Below the pieces are notes generated by a model. That model saw only the letters and a list, made by a program, of their open reading frames with translations. It was not told the DNA's origin and searched no databases. Of a stretch of DNA of 64,000 bases, positions 33,901 to 41,542 are shown piece after piece. Position 1 is the first letter of the stretch. Every line of letters begins with the position of its first letter. The stretch comes from Cyanophora paradoxa (taxonomy: Eukaryota; Glaucocystophyceae; Cyanophorales; Cyanophoraceae): assembly GCA_004431415.1 (NCBI GenBank), contig QPMI01000059.1, positions 62,001 through 126,000 on the forward strand, read 5' to 3'. Both the position numbers and the translations under genes were made by a program.

Positions 33901-34406
33901 GGGGGGCTCATGATAGGTTTTTGGGGGGGGTTCAAGACGTCTGGGGGACCTTCTGGGGGACCTTCATTTTTTACTTTCTGGTTGTTTTATGACCAGAAAT
34001 GGTAATAATGTATACACATAGGGGGGTTAGGGGACCTAGGGGGGGATATATAACTCCTATAGCCTCCAACTCTTTTTCATTTTTAAGCAACAAGCCAGAA
34101 ATATATAGAGTTGTGAGAGAATACCCCCCTACCCACCCAACAACCCCCTAATCCCCCCTAAACCCCACCTTCCAGACTGAGAATGGTAACCTAAACAACA
34201 AGACGTCAGTTGGCAGAAACCCCCCCTAACTTCCCCTTGAGTCCCCTAACCCCCCCAAAATCCACCCCACTTGCTTGTAGGCCACCAGCACTTAAGGACA
34301 TCTTCATATAGCATGGTGAAGAGCCCAAGCCCCCAAGTGCCCACCAAAAATTGATTCTTGACACCCCAACCCCCAAACAGTCTTACATAAGCCCACCAGT
34401 ACCACC
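33901..34406. other. Non-coding G/C-run spacer with inverted repeats
   Basis: This spacer carries G5-G7 runs on the plus strand up to about 34,050 and C5-C7 runs from about 34,125 to 34,260. GGGGGGTTAGGGGAC near 34,021 is matched in reverse complement near 34,243-34,257. A TATATAACTCCTATA segment near 34,048 could be a promoter for the small gene downstream. Quadruplex or long-hairpin structure is possible. Confidence 0.6.
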
Positions 34407-34643
34407 ATGGACTCAGACAGCAGCTATGATGACATCCCCCTTGAGGACATGGTTGAACTGTGGGAGGCAGTCAGGCAGCAGTATTATGATGAGTATAGGA
34501 AGTCCCCCCAAGACATCAACCCCCAGAAAAGTAAAGAATTGCGCAGATTGATGGAGGCATATGAGAACATCATATGTGATAACTATGGCATGGAGGGGTA
34601 TGCCCTACTCCACAAAGCAAATTTTAGCTGGAGAAAGTCATGA
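34407..34643 (+). CDS. Small acidic protein of unknown function
   Basis: A 78-residue protein starts at an ATG in a good Kozak-like context (CCACCATGG). The N-terminus is very acidic (MDSDSSYDDIPLEDMVELWE) and the remainder helical with an aromatic-rich end. It sits between the helicase gene and the tandem-repeat block. No family is recognised; an acidic regulatory or DNA-mimic role would be speculation. Confidence 0.5.
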   Translation: MDSDSSYDDIPLEDMVELWEAVRQQYYDEYRKSPQDINPQKSKELRRLMEAYENIICDNYGMEGYALLHKANFSWRKS

Positions 34644-34800
34644 AAATTGTAAGTACCCCATCTTAAAATCACCGATTCACTCCTTGCCGCTATCACCGTT
34701 GGATTCCTCGTAAAAAGTAGATATTTATAGACCCCAACATCATAGCCTTACGATGATCTGGTGACGAGCTACGAATATTTTCAGTTTCGCATATACCAAA

Positions 34801-34954
34801 TGTATATACCATAATGATATATGTATATGATATATTATGATGTCACATGACATATATATATAACATAGCTTTCCGGACTCGCCGCGTCATGGCGATCACG
34901 GCGCTATAGTTTTTACCAAAACTTGTTTTTTTTTCATATATATCATATACATAT
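34801..34954. repeat. Leader repeat, copy 1
   Basis: About 154 bp, AT-rich, with a conserved GC-rich core (GGACTCGCCGCGTCATGGCG) and a T8-9 run. It is repeated with few differences at 35263-35413. Each copy directly precedes a 31-bp tandem array, so leader plus array is a duplicated module. Confidence 0.85.
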
Positions 34955-34978
34955 GTACGTTCGCGCGTACTGAGCCAC

Positions 34979-35175
34979 GGTACGCACAGTGGCTTGCGTA
35001 CTGCGCTACGGTACGCACAGTGGCCTGCGTACGGCGCTACGGTACGCACAGTGGCCTGCGTACGGCGCTACGGTACGCACAGTGGCCTGCGTACTGCGCT
35101 ACGGTACGCACAGTGGGCTGCGTACGGCGCTACGGTACGCACAGTGGGCTGCGTACCAGCTAAAGTACGCACATT
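34979..35175. repeat. Tandem array A, 31-bp unit, 6 copies plus a partial one
   Basis: Units start at 34979, 35010, 35041, 35072, 35103 and 35134, each beginning GGTACGCACAGTGG and differing by only a few bases. A degenerate seventh starts near 35165. There are no spacers, so it is not a CRISPR-like array. The unit is not a multiple of three, so the open frames across it are not coding. It is followed by AT-rich sequence rich in CTTATAAG. Confidence 0.9.
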
Positions 35176-35262
35176 AAATCTTATAAGACCATATAAGATT
35201 TTAGAAAAGAATTCTATAAGACAACTCTTATAAGACCTTATAAGACTTAAATTTGAGCGACT

Positions 35263-35413
35263 TGTATATACCATAATTATATATGTATATGATATATCAT
35301 TATGTCACATGACATATATATATATCGTAGCTTTTCGGACTCGCCGCGTCATGGCGATCACGGCGCTATAGTTTTTACCGAAACTTGTTTTTTTATATAT
35401 ATATCATATACAT
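35263..35413. repeat. Leader repeat, copy 2
   Basis: This is the second copy of the approximately 150-bp leader at 34801-34954, in the same orientation. It is identical through the GC-rich core and runs directly into array B. Confidence 0.85.
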
Positions 35414-35426
35414 ATACACGCGGGCT

Positions 35427-35668
35427 GCGCAAGCCTGAGATTGCTCCTTGTATGGCCGCGCAAGCCTGAGATTGCTCCTTGTATGGCCGCGCAAGCCGGA
35501 GATTGCTCAGTGTGTGGCTGCGCAAGCCTGAGATTGCTCCTTGTATGGCCGCGCAACGCTGAGATTGCTCCTTGTATGGCCGCGCAAGCCGGAGATTGCT
35601 CAGTGTGTGGCTGCGCAAGCCTGAGATTGCTCCTTGTATGGCCGCGCAACGCTGAGATTGCGCAGCTA
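35427..35668. repeat. Tandem array B, 31-bp unit, 8 copies
   Basis: Units start at 35427, 35458, 35489, 35520, 35551, 35582, 35613 and 35644, each with GCGCAA and GAGATTGC. Two or three variant types alternate, and one pattern of variants is itself repeated, suggesting that expansion occurred in blocks. The unit sequence is unrelated to array A but the period is the same. Confidence 0.9.
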
Positions 35669-35857
35669 TTTCCTTATAGAGCTCTATAAGAACTTTTCTA
35701 AAACTTTCAATTAGAGCCACTTAAGGAACTTCAAACGCGAATATCTCGGCACCAGATTGGCCGTTTTGAGCGCTCTTTTTTTTCCTGTGAAGCTCTCATC
35801 AAGCTCTACGCAGAGCCGCCCCTTTCGCATTTTTATGCTGCCTAAAAGTAGATTATT

Positions 35858-36094
35858 ATGACAACTCCCATCCATACTCGCCTTGTAGAGGTCTCCTTTG
35901 AACTCTCACATCTGGCGCTGACGTCTCCAAGCCCTGAATTGAGTGACTCCATACATCGCGTCTCTATAGAACTGTACAACCTTGGTCATCGAATAGCCCC
36001 CCTGTCTCCACATATCAAAGCAGCTTTACAAAAAATATCAAACGATCTCCTCATGCTTGGAAACGAGATTAATACCCTCCCTGATGGCAGATAA
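35858..36094 (+). CDS. Small helical protein of unknown function
   Basis: A 78-residue protein starts at the ATG at 35858 (MTTPIHTRLVEVSFELSHLA). Leucine/isoleucine heptad-like spacing suggests one or two long helices (ALQKISNDLLMLGNEI). It is convergent with the next gene, only 5 bp from its stop. No family is recognised. Confidence 0.5.
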   Translation: MTTPIHTRLVEVSFELSHLALTSPSPELSDSIHRVSIELYNLGHRIAPLSPHIKAALQKISNDLLMLGNEINTLPDGR

Positions 36095-36099
36095 TGTGT

Positions 36100-36366
36100 T
36101 CAATGTAGACGGTTTCCTTGGTACTCATCCCAAGCGCTGCTTACAGCCTGAGCAAATTGCTCCCCTGTCACCTCTTCAATGCTCTCCAAGCTTACCCTTT
36201 GCCCCTCAGTTGAGCGCACCACATCATAGGGAGACCCACTCCTGGATCCACTTGGGGAGGAAGATCCAATGCTGACGTCAATAGTAGTATCACAACAGCT
36301 ACACTTATAATTGCTGGTCACATGTATATGAAACATATCCAGCAATTGTTGGAGCCATTGCCACAT
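36100..36366 (-). CDS. Small Cys-containing protein of unknown function
   Basis: An 88-residue protein starts at the ATG at 36366 (MWQWLQQLLDMF). A hydrophobic start is followed by 'YKCSCCDTTI', which could bind a metal, and a Ser/Gly-rich, acidic remainder. There is no recognised family. Confidence 0.5.
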   Translation of the reverse strand: MWQWLQQLLDMFHIHVTSNYKCSCCDTTIDVSIGSSSPSGSRSGSPYDVVRSTEGQRVSLESIEEVTGEQFAQAVSSAWDEYQGNRLH

Positions 36367-36391
36367 CTTACAAGTAACAGGACAAAATAAC

Positions 36392-36621
36392 TCAGTTGCT
36401 GCTCTCAGTGGTCAAATAATGTTTAATTGGCCTCCCTATAGGCCTCACAACATCTTTTTGTGCCCTTCGGCGATAATATGATGCCAAGGCTTGCTGTTTC
36501 TTAAACTCTCTATATTCTGGGTCTTCCCTGTATCGTTTTGGTTTGCTACAGCGCTCTTAATATAACTCTCACTAACAGGACTATCAACGGTGAACTCAAC
36601 CAGACTGATGGTATCATCCAT
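36392..36621 (-). pseudogene. Frameshifted small basic protein gene
   Basis: The ATG at 36621 sits directly behind CTATTATAA. About 26 codons read MDDTISLVEF and onward. Then the coding sense moves frame at the C pair at 36540-36541 (coding strand), giving 'PKRYREDPEYREFKKQQ' and a basic tail ending at 36392. Inserting one C yields 76 codons without a stop. The basic part resembles the proteins at 31333-31524 and 46497-46841. Unrepaired, the first frame ends after 58 codons. Confidence 0.6.
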
Positions 36622-36649
36622 TTATAATAGAAAAAACGTTTATTTTTTC

Positions 36650-36955
36650 TCAAAGCCAAACCCGTCGTTTATACACTGTGGGGGCTACACCTTTGTCCAC
36701 CTCAGCCTTTGTAGCACCTGGCTCAATAGTCCCCTTTTGGGTCTTTGTTTTCATTTCATCAACAGCTTGCTCATCAATTTGGTTCTCTTTCTTGGCAATA
36801 AACTGTTTATCTGGAATCCCAGTGATCCCCATTTTGAACACCTCCTTTCTTAGCATCTCCTTGAGTTTGGATCTCTCTCTCTTCTCAGTTACATATTGCT
36901 CTAAGGCACTTGATTTGGCTTCCAGATCTTTAAGCTTGGCAGTCATCTCGTCCAT
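36650..36955 (-). CDS. Coiled-coil protein of unknown function
   Basis: A 101-residue, highly charged protein (MDEMTAKLKDLEAKSSALEQ) has strong heptad character over residues 1-45, then 'KMGITGIPDKQFIAKKENQ'. Its ATG lies 26 bp inside the upstream gene in another frame. The frames could alternatively be parts of one gene, but joining them would need removal, not addition, of a base. It may be a minor virion component, as it neighbours the packaging ATPase; this is inference. Confidence 0.5.
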   Translation of the reverse strand: MDEMTAKLKDLEAKSSALEQYVTEKRERSKLKEMLRKEVFKMGITGIPDKQFIAKKENQIDEQAVDEMKTKTQKGTIEPGATKAEVDKGVAPTVYKRRVWL

Positions 36956-37151
36956 TGAGCCTTGGGAACTCTATGAATATTCTGGTGGGAGCAGTCTTGT
37001 ATGTGACTTCACCCGCCATAGACTGGATAACCTTGTCGGATTCTTTACTGAGACCCTCACCTTTGCGAGTGAGTGATAGATCTTGGAGCCCAAGACCTTT
37101 ATCATCAGCAGCACCTATAATTCGCCTGGCACCCTCACCCACAGCCTTCAT
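36930..37151 (-). CDS. Small protein of unknown function
   Basis: A 73-residue protein starts at the ATG at 37151 (MKAVGEGARRIIGAADDKG). It is rich in Gly, Lys and Asp and ends 'FIEFPRLNGRDDCQA'. It overlaps the start of the coiled-coil gene by 26 bp and follows the MPPKRK gene by 30 bp, so the three may be expressed together. No family is recognised. Confidence 0.45.
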   Translation of the reverse strand: MKAVGEGARRIIGAADDKGLGLQDLSLTRKGEGLSKESDKVIQSMAGEVTYKTAPTRIFIEFPRLNGRDDCQA

Positions 37152-37181
37152 TTTAGAAGCTTCAGGGAGATGTTGAGCTGA

Positions 37182-37379
37182 TCACTGGTGGACGTCTGTG
37201 GGCTTTGTCATCAAAGGATTCCTCATAGGCGGCATTAAGGGATCCTCTTGCTGTTGTGAGGGCTTTATCTCATTCATTCCATTGAATTTAAGCGGGTCTG
37301 TGTTAATGGAGCCATTGTTACCACCACCTGAATAACCAACAGCCCCAGCAGGGATGCCTATTTTCCGTTTGGGGGGCAT
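37182..37379 (-). CDS. Small proline/glycine-rich protein of unknown function
   Basis: A 65-residue low-complexity protein starts at the ATG at 37379 (MPPKRKIGIPAGAVGYSGGG). The MPP-[KR][KR]K start is also seen in the 215-residue protein of the inner element at 50609-51256, which lies beside its capsid genes. This suggests, weakly, a shared basic virion protein. A TCTATAAAAATA box lies upstream. Confidence 0.45.
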   Translation of the reverse strand: MPPKRKIGIPAGAVGYSGGGNNGSINTDPLKFNGMNEIKPSQQQEDPLMPPMRNPLMTKPTDVHQ

Positions 37380-37407
37380 TGTGTCTTTATTAAAGTGAGA
37401 GATATTT

Positions 37408-38190
37408 TTATAGACCGCGTTTATATCGCATTAACTTATTACTATGAACTTGGCTTTTCACTTCTTTGCGCCCCTCTTCTTTCTCTGGTGGTTTAAGCTC
37501 ATCTTCTTTCTTCTTTGGCTTCCTGTGGAACCGTGGAAATGGGAAATCTTTGACCAAATCCGCTTTATCTACGAAATATTTCACAGAATAATCGGCGGAT
37601 GACCAAATTAGAAACTGATAGGAATGAACGTACTCTTCAAACATTTTATAGAAAACATCTTTGTCCCGCATTATATTGTATTCTTCCTCAATGGCTTCAA
37701 GCTCCTTTCGATTGGCAGCGCTCAGGAACATAGCATAATCTGAGTTGACCCGAATTGTTGATGAGACTTTCCTCAGCTTTTGTGTGATACAGATGATGGA
37801 TATTTTCGAATGTCTTCCTCTACTGTACAAGGATCCAATTATTTTGTCTCTTGTTAGGTCAACTATTTCGTTATCAATAAGATCGTCCAATACCACACAT
37901 AATTGGTTTACAGGTTCCCCCTTTTCTATTTTCTCTTGCCTTTCATCCAGCAATTTAGCAATGTAAGGGGCGTCCCATTTCCCCAATTGTAATGTTGCCA
38001 CCTTATCCCAGAAATGATTAAAGCTTGTTCCACTCACCACCAAAACGACATCAATCTTTTTGGCATCATGAAGCTGCTTGAGCCAATACTTTACAGCCTC
38101 TGATTTACCAGTAGCAGATTTGCCAATTGCCAAAACGCGGAAAGGGGGATTTATCATCTCACCAGCATTAAATTCGTCCAAGTCGCCCAT
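37408..38190 (-). CDS. FtsK/HerA-type genome packaging ATPase, outer element
   Basis: This 260-residue protein has Walker A 'GKSATGKS' (residues 23-30), Walker B 'LCVVLDDLID' (about 97-106), and 'SRGRHSKISIICITQ' with the conserved Gln near 137-141. It is the size expected for the A32-like/FtsK-HerA ATPases that package DNA in Polintons, virophages and NCLDVs. A Lys/Glu-rich tail ends in basic residues. The start is the ATG at 38190, with TATAG about 15 bp upstream. It is intact, unlike the inner element's copy. Confidence 0.93.
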   Translation of the reverse strand: MGDLDEFNAGEMINPPFRVLAIGKSATGKSEAVKYWLKQLHDAKKIDVVLVVSGTSFNHFWDKVATLQLGKWDAPYIAKLLDERQEKIEKGEPVNQLCVVLDDLIDNEIVDLTRDKIIGSLYSRGRHSKISIICITQKLRKVSSTIRVNSDYAMFLSAANRKELEAIEEEYNIMRDKDVFYKMFEEYVHSYQFLIWSSADYSVKYFVDKADLVKDFPFPRFHRKPKKKEDELKPPEKEEGRKEVKSQVHSNKLMRYKRGL

Positions 38191-38250
38191 GCTTCCTTCT
38201 ATAAAGAACCAGATAAAAATAATACGATGTGACTGAATATGGTTTATAGA

Positions 38251-39201
38251 TTAAAGACTTGATAAGAATCGATTGATACACCCCTCTATGTCAGTTTCAG
38301 TGTATGGGATTCGCAAAAGTTTAATATTGTTGGCTTCGCAGTAACGAGTTTTGATCTGGTCACGTATTTGAAGTTGCTCAAATGCTTTCTCTCCACCAAA
38401 AACTTCCACAGGTCGAAAATGTTGCTGTCCATCGTATTCAATTGCGATTTTGAGGGCTGGTATATAGAAATCGAATGGAAGAGCTTTTGTTTTGCGACAA
38501 TCTTCAAATTTGAACTGCCTTTTGTAGTCAAAACCGATTCCTTTCAAGATTGCTTCAATCTCAAGTTCACCTTTGGAGTTCTTACAGCGGGGGCATCCTA
38601 TCTTACATAAATGATTGCCGGGCTCCTGATCAAATTCATTGGAACATTTCATACACTTGATGGTCACTTTTGTCTTCTTGTTGACATACTTAACTTTTGA
38701 GTAATCATAGAGATCTCCATGGACAGCTCTGGCTTTTTCAATAAAGATCATTGTGTTATCCCGCCTATGAAACCCGTTTTGTTTCAAGAAACACACCTTA
38801 CACCCTTGCCCTCTTAAATGGGCATATGGTGCTTGTTGGAAAGTTCCATTACAATTCCTACATTTTAACTGTACTTTAGTATATGCGTTTTTATATATGA
38901 CATTTTCATAATCATACTTGTCTCCATGAACTTCAATAGATTGCTTCACAAACAAATCTTGTGGTTTTTTGCGGTCATTATGAAGTTGCTTATTTCTACA
39001 AGTAAGACACCCACCATTATTGGTGCGTTTAGCCATACAAAGATGGCTCCCAGCTTTAATCTCGAAATAGTCCTGACATGCTTTACAGAAGAGCACTACT
39101 TTTTCATTGTATGACCTGTAAACAACTCGATCATACCCAAACTTATCACCATGGGCAGCTTTGCTTTTCTCAATGAACTGATCAAGAGTTAGGGGCTTCA
39201 T
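38251..39201 (-). CDS. Zinc-ribbon endonuclease-fold protein
   Basis: This 316-residue protein consists of three repeats of about 70 residues, each with 'HGDKYDY' followed by C-x2-C...C-x2-C zinc ligands (FCKACQDYF, LKCRNCNGTF, IKCMKCSNEF). A C-terminal nuclease-like domain has 'KIAIEYDGQQHF' (about residue 250) and 'RDQIKTRYCEANNIKLLRIPY'. Such proteins are frequent in giant and algal viruses and are thought to be selfish or homing-type PD-(D/E)xK nucleases. It lies between the ATPase and capsid genes. Catalytic detail is inferred from the EYDGQQH pattern; no target site is known. Confidence 0.75.
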   Translation of the reverse strand: MKPLTLDQFIEKSKAAHGDKFGYDRVVYRSYNEKVVLFCKACQDYFEIKAGSHLCMAKRTNNGGCLTCRNKQLHNDRKKPQDLFVKQSIEVHGDKYDYENVIYKNAYTKVQLKCRNCNGTFQQAPYAHLRGQGCKVCFLKQNGFHRRDNTMIFIEKARAVHGDLYDYSKVKYVNKKTKVTIKCMKCSNEFDQEPGNHLCKIGCPRCKNSKGELEIEAILKGIGFDYKRQFKFEDCRKTKALPFDFYIPALKIAIEYDGQQHFRPVEVFGGEKAFEQLQIRDQIKTRYCEANNIKLLRIPYTETDIEGCINRFLSSL

Positions 39202-39300
39202 TGTTATCTTATTGTATACACATTTTCTTTAAGTAGAAATCGATGATGAAAAAACAAATCCAATTGTGAGCAGAACAGTAAGACAAACATACATTCCTGA

Positions 39301-40671
39301 TCATAGATTAATTTTTCGGAGCCCGTCCTTGTCCACTATGATATAGCTGTGCATGAGGGCGCGAACATTGACATCAATAACCTTGTCAGTGGGCATGTAG
39401 AGAGTGAGGAATGAAGATGAAGAATTGGTCAGGTCAACATAGCCAGACTGGGCAATATTGCGAATCGCCTTCTCACCGTCAAGACAGAAACTCATACCCG
39501 AAAGAACATAGCGATCAGCAACCTTATCCATATTAGAGCATTTGAAGACATCAGCAATCAGCTCAGCACCTTTGAGGAGCGAAATTGGCTCAGTGGCATA
39601 AAGTCGCTGGCCGTTTATTTCAATTGTGAATGTGATCTCTTTGGAGTTGGAGTAGGTCTTAAGAACACTGTGGGAACCATTTGCTTTGTCAACATTAGCG
39701 TTATCGCGAACCGAGACAAGCAGAGCATAAACGAGACCTGAGATTTGAGAGAGGTTAATTCGATTGGGTTGGGCATTGCCCTTGGCAGAAAAAGCACTAG
39801 CATCTACAAATCCAATGTCTAGAGCAGGGATAGCCATGCCAGTAGTCTTTACCTTCTCAATAACAGTAGCAAAAAGCTCATCAGACACATTAACAGCATA
39901 CATGTAAAGGCGAGGAGAAGTAATTGTAATTTCAGTGCTCGGCGCACCAAGATTGAAAGTGGTGATGTTTTGGCCAACATGTGCCAGCACAGATTCAGCA
40001 GGTGCGACGCCAAGCCCATCGTCCTTGTCCCCATCAATGGCTGTGTCCCCAGCCTTAGGAAGAGTACGACCACCATAAGAAGTCTCAACATAACCCTTCC
40101 CTACATCCTTGAACCAAACAGTTACTACCATTTCACCAGACAGAGCACCAAGAGGTAGGTAGTGGTTTAGCCAAGGCACAGGAATTTCAACAAAGAATGA
40201 GCCACCAAGTCGGTTGGTTCCATGGGCGGGGATGCCGTGAAGCATGCCCATTGACCGCTTCTTTTTGGCGAGCTGATCCTCACTATAATAGACAAGAGGG
40301 AAATGAGCAAGGAAATCAGAAGGGATATGGTAGGTGTATGACCCATAGGTAATTTCAAGTCGCTGAACCAAAGCACCCACTGGGCGAGTGTACCCATTCC
40401 GAACAAGATCCGCATCACCAAAAGTGATAGCTGGAAGGTCAAAGGCAAGTTCGAGTTTGCCACAGAAATTGTAGCGAGGGAGTTTGAATGAAATGCGATT
40501 TCCAACATTATTTTCAAAAGTATTGCTCGGGTTCACAACAACAAGAACGGGCTTAGACTTGGATTCAAGACCAAGCATAAGGGAGTTATCCAGAAAGAAG
40601 GCCTTGGCCTCCTCTGGGGTTGTTAGGGCTTCTTTCAACGAAAGGCGCTGGAGGGTCGACGTAATATCCAT
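39301..40671 (-). CDS. Major capsid protein (double jelly roll), outer element
   Basis: This 456-residue protein has the size and layout of PLV/Polinton capsid proteins. The N-terminal jelly roll contains 'NRISFKLPRYNFCGKLELAF' and 'VQRLEITYGSYTYHIPSDFL', and the second contains 'SQISGLVYALLVSVRDNAN'. It ends 'YIIVDKDGLRKINL'. It would form pseudo-hexameric capsomers of an icosahedral shell. The inner element's capsid protein shares features such as 'SGLVHAILMTVRNANH' at the equivalent place. The frame is intact. An AT-rich GTATAATAAAAG lies about 20 bp before the ATG at 40671. Confidence 0.88.
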   Translation of the reverse strand: MDITSTLQRLSLKEALTTPEEAKAFFLDNSLMLGLESKSKPVLVVVNPSNTFENNVGNRISFKLPRYNFCGKLELAFDLPAITFGDADLVRNGYTRPVGALVQRLEITYGSYTYHIPSDFLAHFPLVYYSEDQLAKKKRSMGMLHGIPAHGTNRLGGSFFVEIPVPWLNHYLPLGALSGEMVVTVWFKDVGKGYVETSYGGRTLPKAGDTAIDGDKDDGLGVAPAESVLAHVGQNITTFNLGAPSTEITITSPRLYMYAVNVSDELFATVIEKVKTTGMAIPALDIGFVDASAFSAKGNAQPNRINLSQISGLVYALLVSVRDNANVDKANGSHSVLKTYSNSKEITFTIEINGQRLYATEPISLLKGAELIADVFKCSNMDKVADRYVLSGMSFCLDGEKAIRNIAQSGYVDLTNSSSSFLTLYMPTDKVIDVNVRALMHSYIIVDKDGLRKINL

Positions 40672-40725
40672 GATTTTCGCTTTTATTATACTGTAACATA
40701 AAAAAATTACGAATGATCCTTGTGT

Positions 40726-41125
40726 TTACCCGAAACTCGCAATGACCGGATATGTTGGATGACTTTGCGACATCCGCATCTTAAAGTATTCATAGAGAGG
40801 GTCACCTGCTGGCTCGTCCCCATAGCGAATTTCAAATGTGAGGTGGACAGGTTGACCCTCAAAATCAATTGGTTCGTTTATAGCATTTACTATATCCACA
40901 GAGAATGTAGACAAACTCATTTTTTTGTTATAGTATTTGTAAAGTGGGTGGGATTCTGTCGAATTGTAAACCACATGCTCACCGTAGTCCTTGTCAGGAA
41001 CCACTATTTTATGGAAGTAACCAGTCAGGAGACCATCCCCACACTGAACCAGATCACCCAACTCTTTTACTCTGACAAATAAAACACTGTCCCTGGTCTT
41101 TTCAGGCTCAAACGAAGATATAATA
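40726..41125 (-). pseudogene. Minor capsid (penton-type) protein 1, C-terminal part, split by the inner element
   Basis: This is the 3' part of a gene whose 5' part is at 52414-53030. The frame here starts at the insertion junction with no ATG. It reads 'SVLFVRVKELGDLVQCGDGL' and ends at 40726. With the inner element and one ATAATA copy removed, both parts are in phase and give 336 codons. Penton-type proteins cap the five-fold vertices. As it stands, the gene cannot make a full product. It is followed downstream by the capsid gene on the same strand. Confidence 0.9.
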
Positions 41126-41426
41126 AAAAAAATGAGAGTACCCCCATCAGGGTGGGCCCGCCCTCTTTGCCACCCTCAACCCCCAAACCCACCCCTCACT
41201 CACCCACTCCAGCGCCTTCCCAGCCCTCATTCTTTCCCACTCTCTCGCTACGTCTACCGCCCTTCTCTCCCTCTGGTCTACCTCCCCTTCCATCCAGCAA
41301 CCACTAGGTAGTATCTAGTGTCTAGGTCGATCGATATTGCAAAACGATATAGCAGTGAATTGAGGCGGGAGCGTCAGCCAGAAGGCTTCCTGCTCTTCGA
41401 GCCCAAACGCGCCGGTCTTTGAATCA
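41126..41426. repeat. Left terminal inverted repeat, inner element
   Basis: It matches the reverse complement of 52144-52413. Over the terminal 240 bp I count three mismatches. The left copy has about 32 extra bases (41370-41401) relative to the right. Preceding it is ATAATA at 41120-41125; one additional A makes the terminal A run 7 rather than 6. Confidence 0.92.
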
Positions 41427-41542
41427 CCAACGGGTCACCGCAATTGAGGTTTCTCTTATTTTGTCTTAAAGAGATCCCTTTCCAATATTGCTATGTGAAG
41501 TTGCGTTTGGAACAAGCAAAAAAATTGTGATATATACTTCCA

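Noticed and set aside
34979-35668. Possible CRISPR-like array
   Set aside because: The 31-bp units are directly adjacent without unique spacers, there are no cas genes, and the setting is eukaryotic.
34989-35689. Open frames of 60-120 codons across the 31-bp arrays on both strands
   Set aside because: The unit is not a multiple of three, so frames rotate through the repeats; the encoded repeats are artefacts.
36930-36955. Single gene spanning the 36650-36955 and 36930-37151 frames
   Set aside because: Joining would need loss of a base instead of the gain seen at the other sites, and the second frame has its own ATG, so they were kept as overlapping genes.
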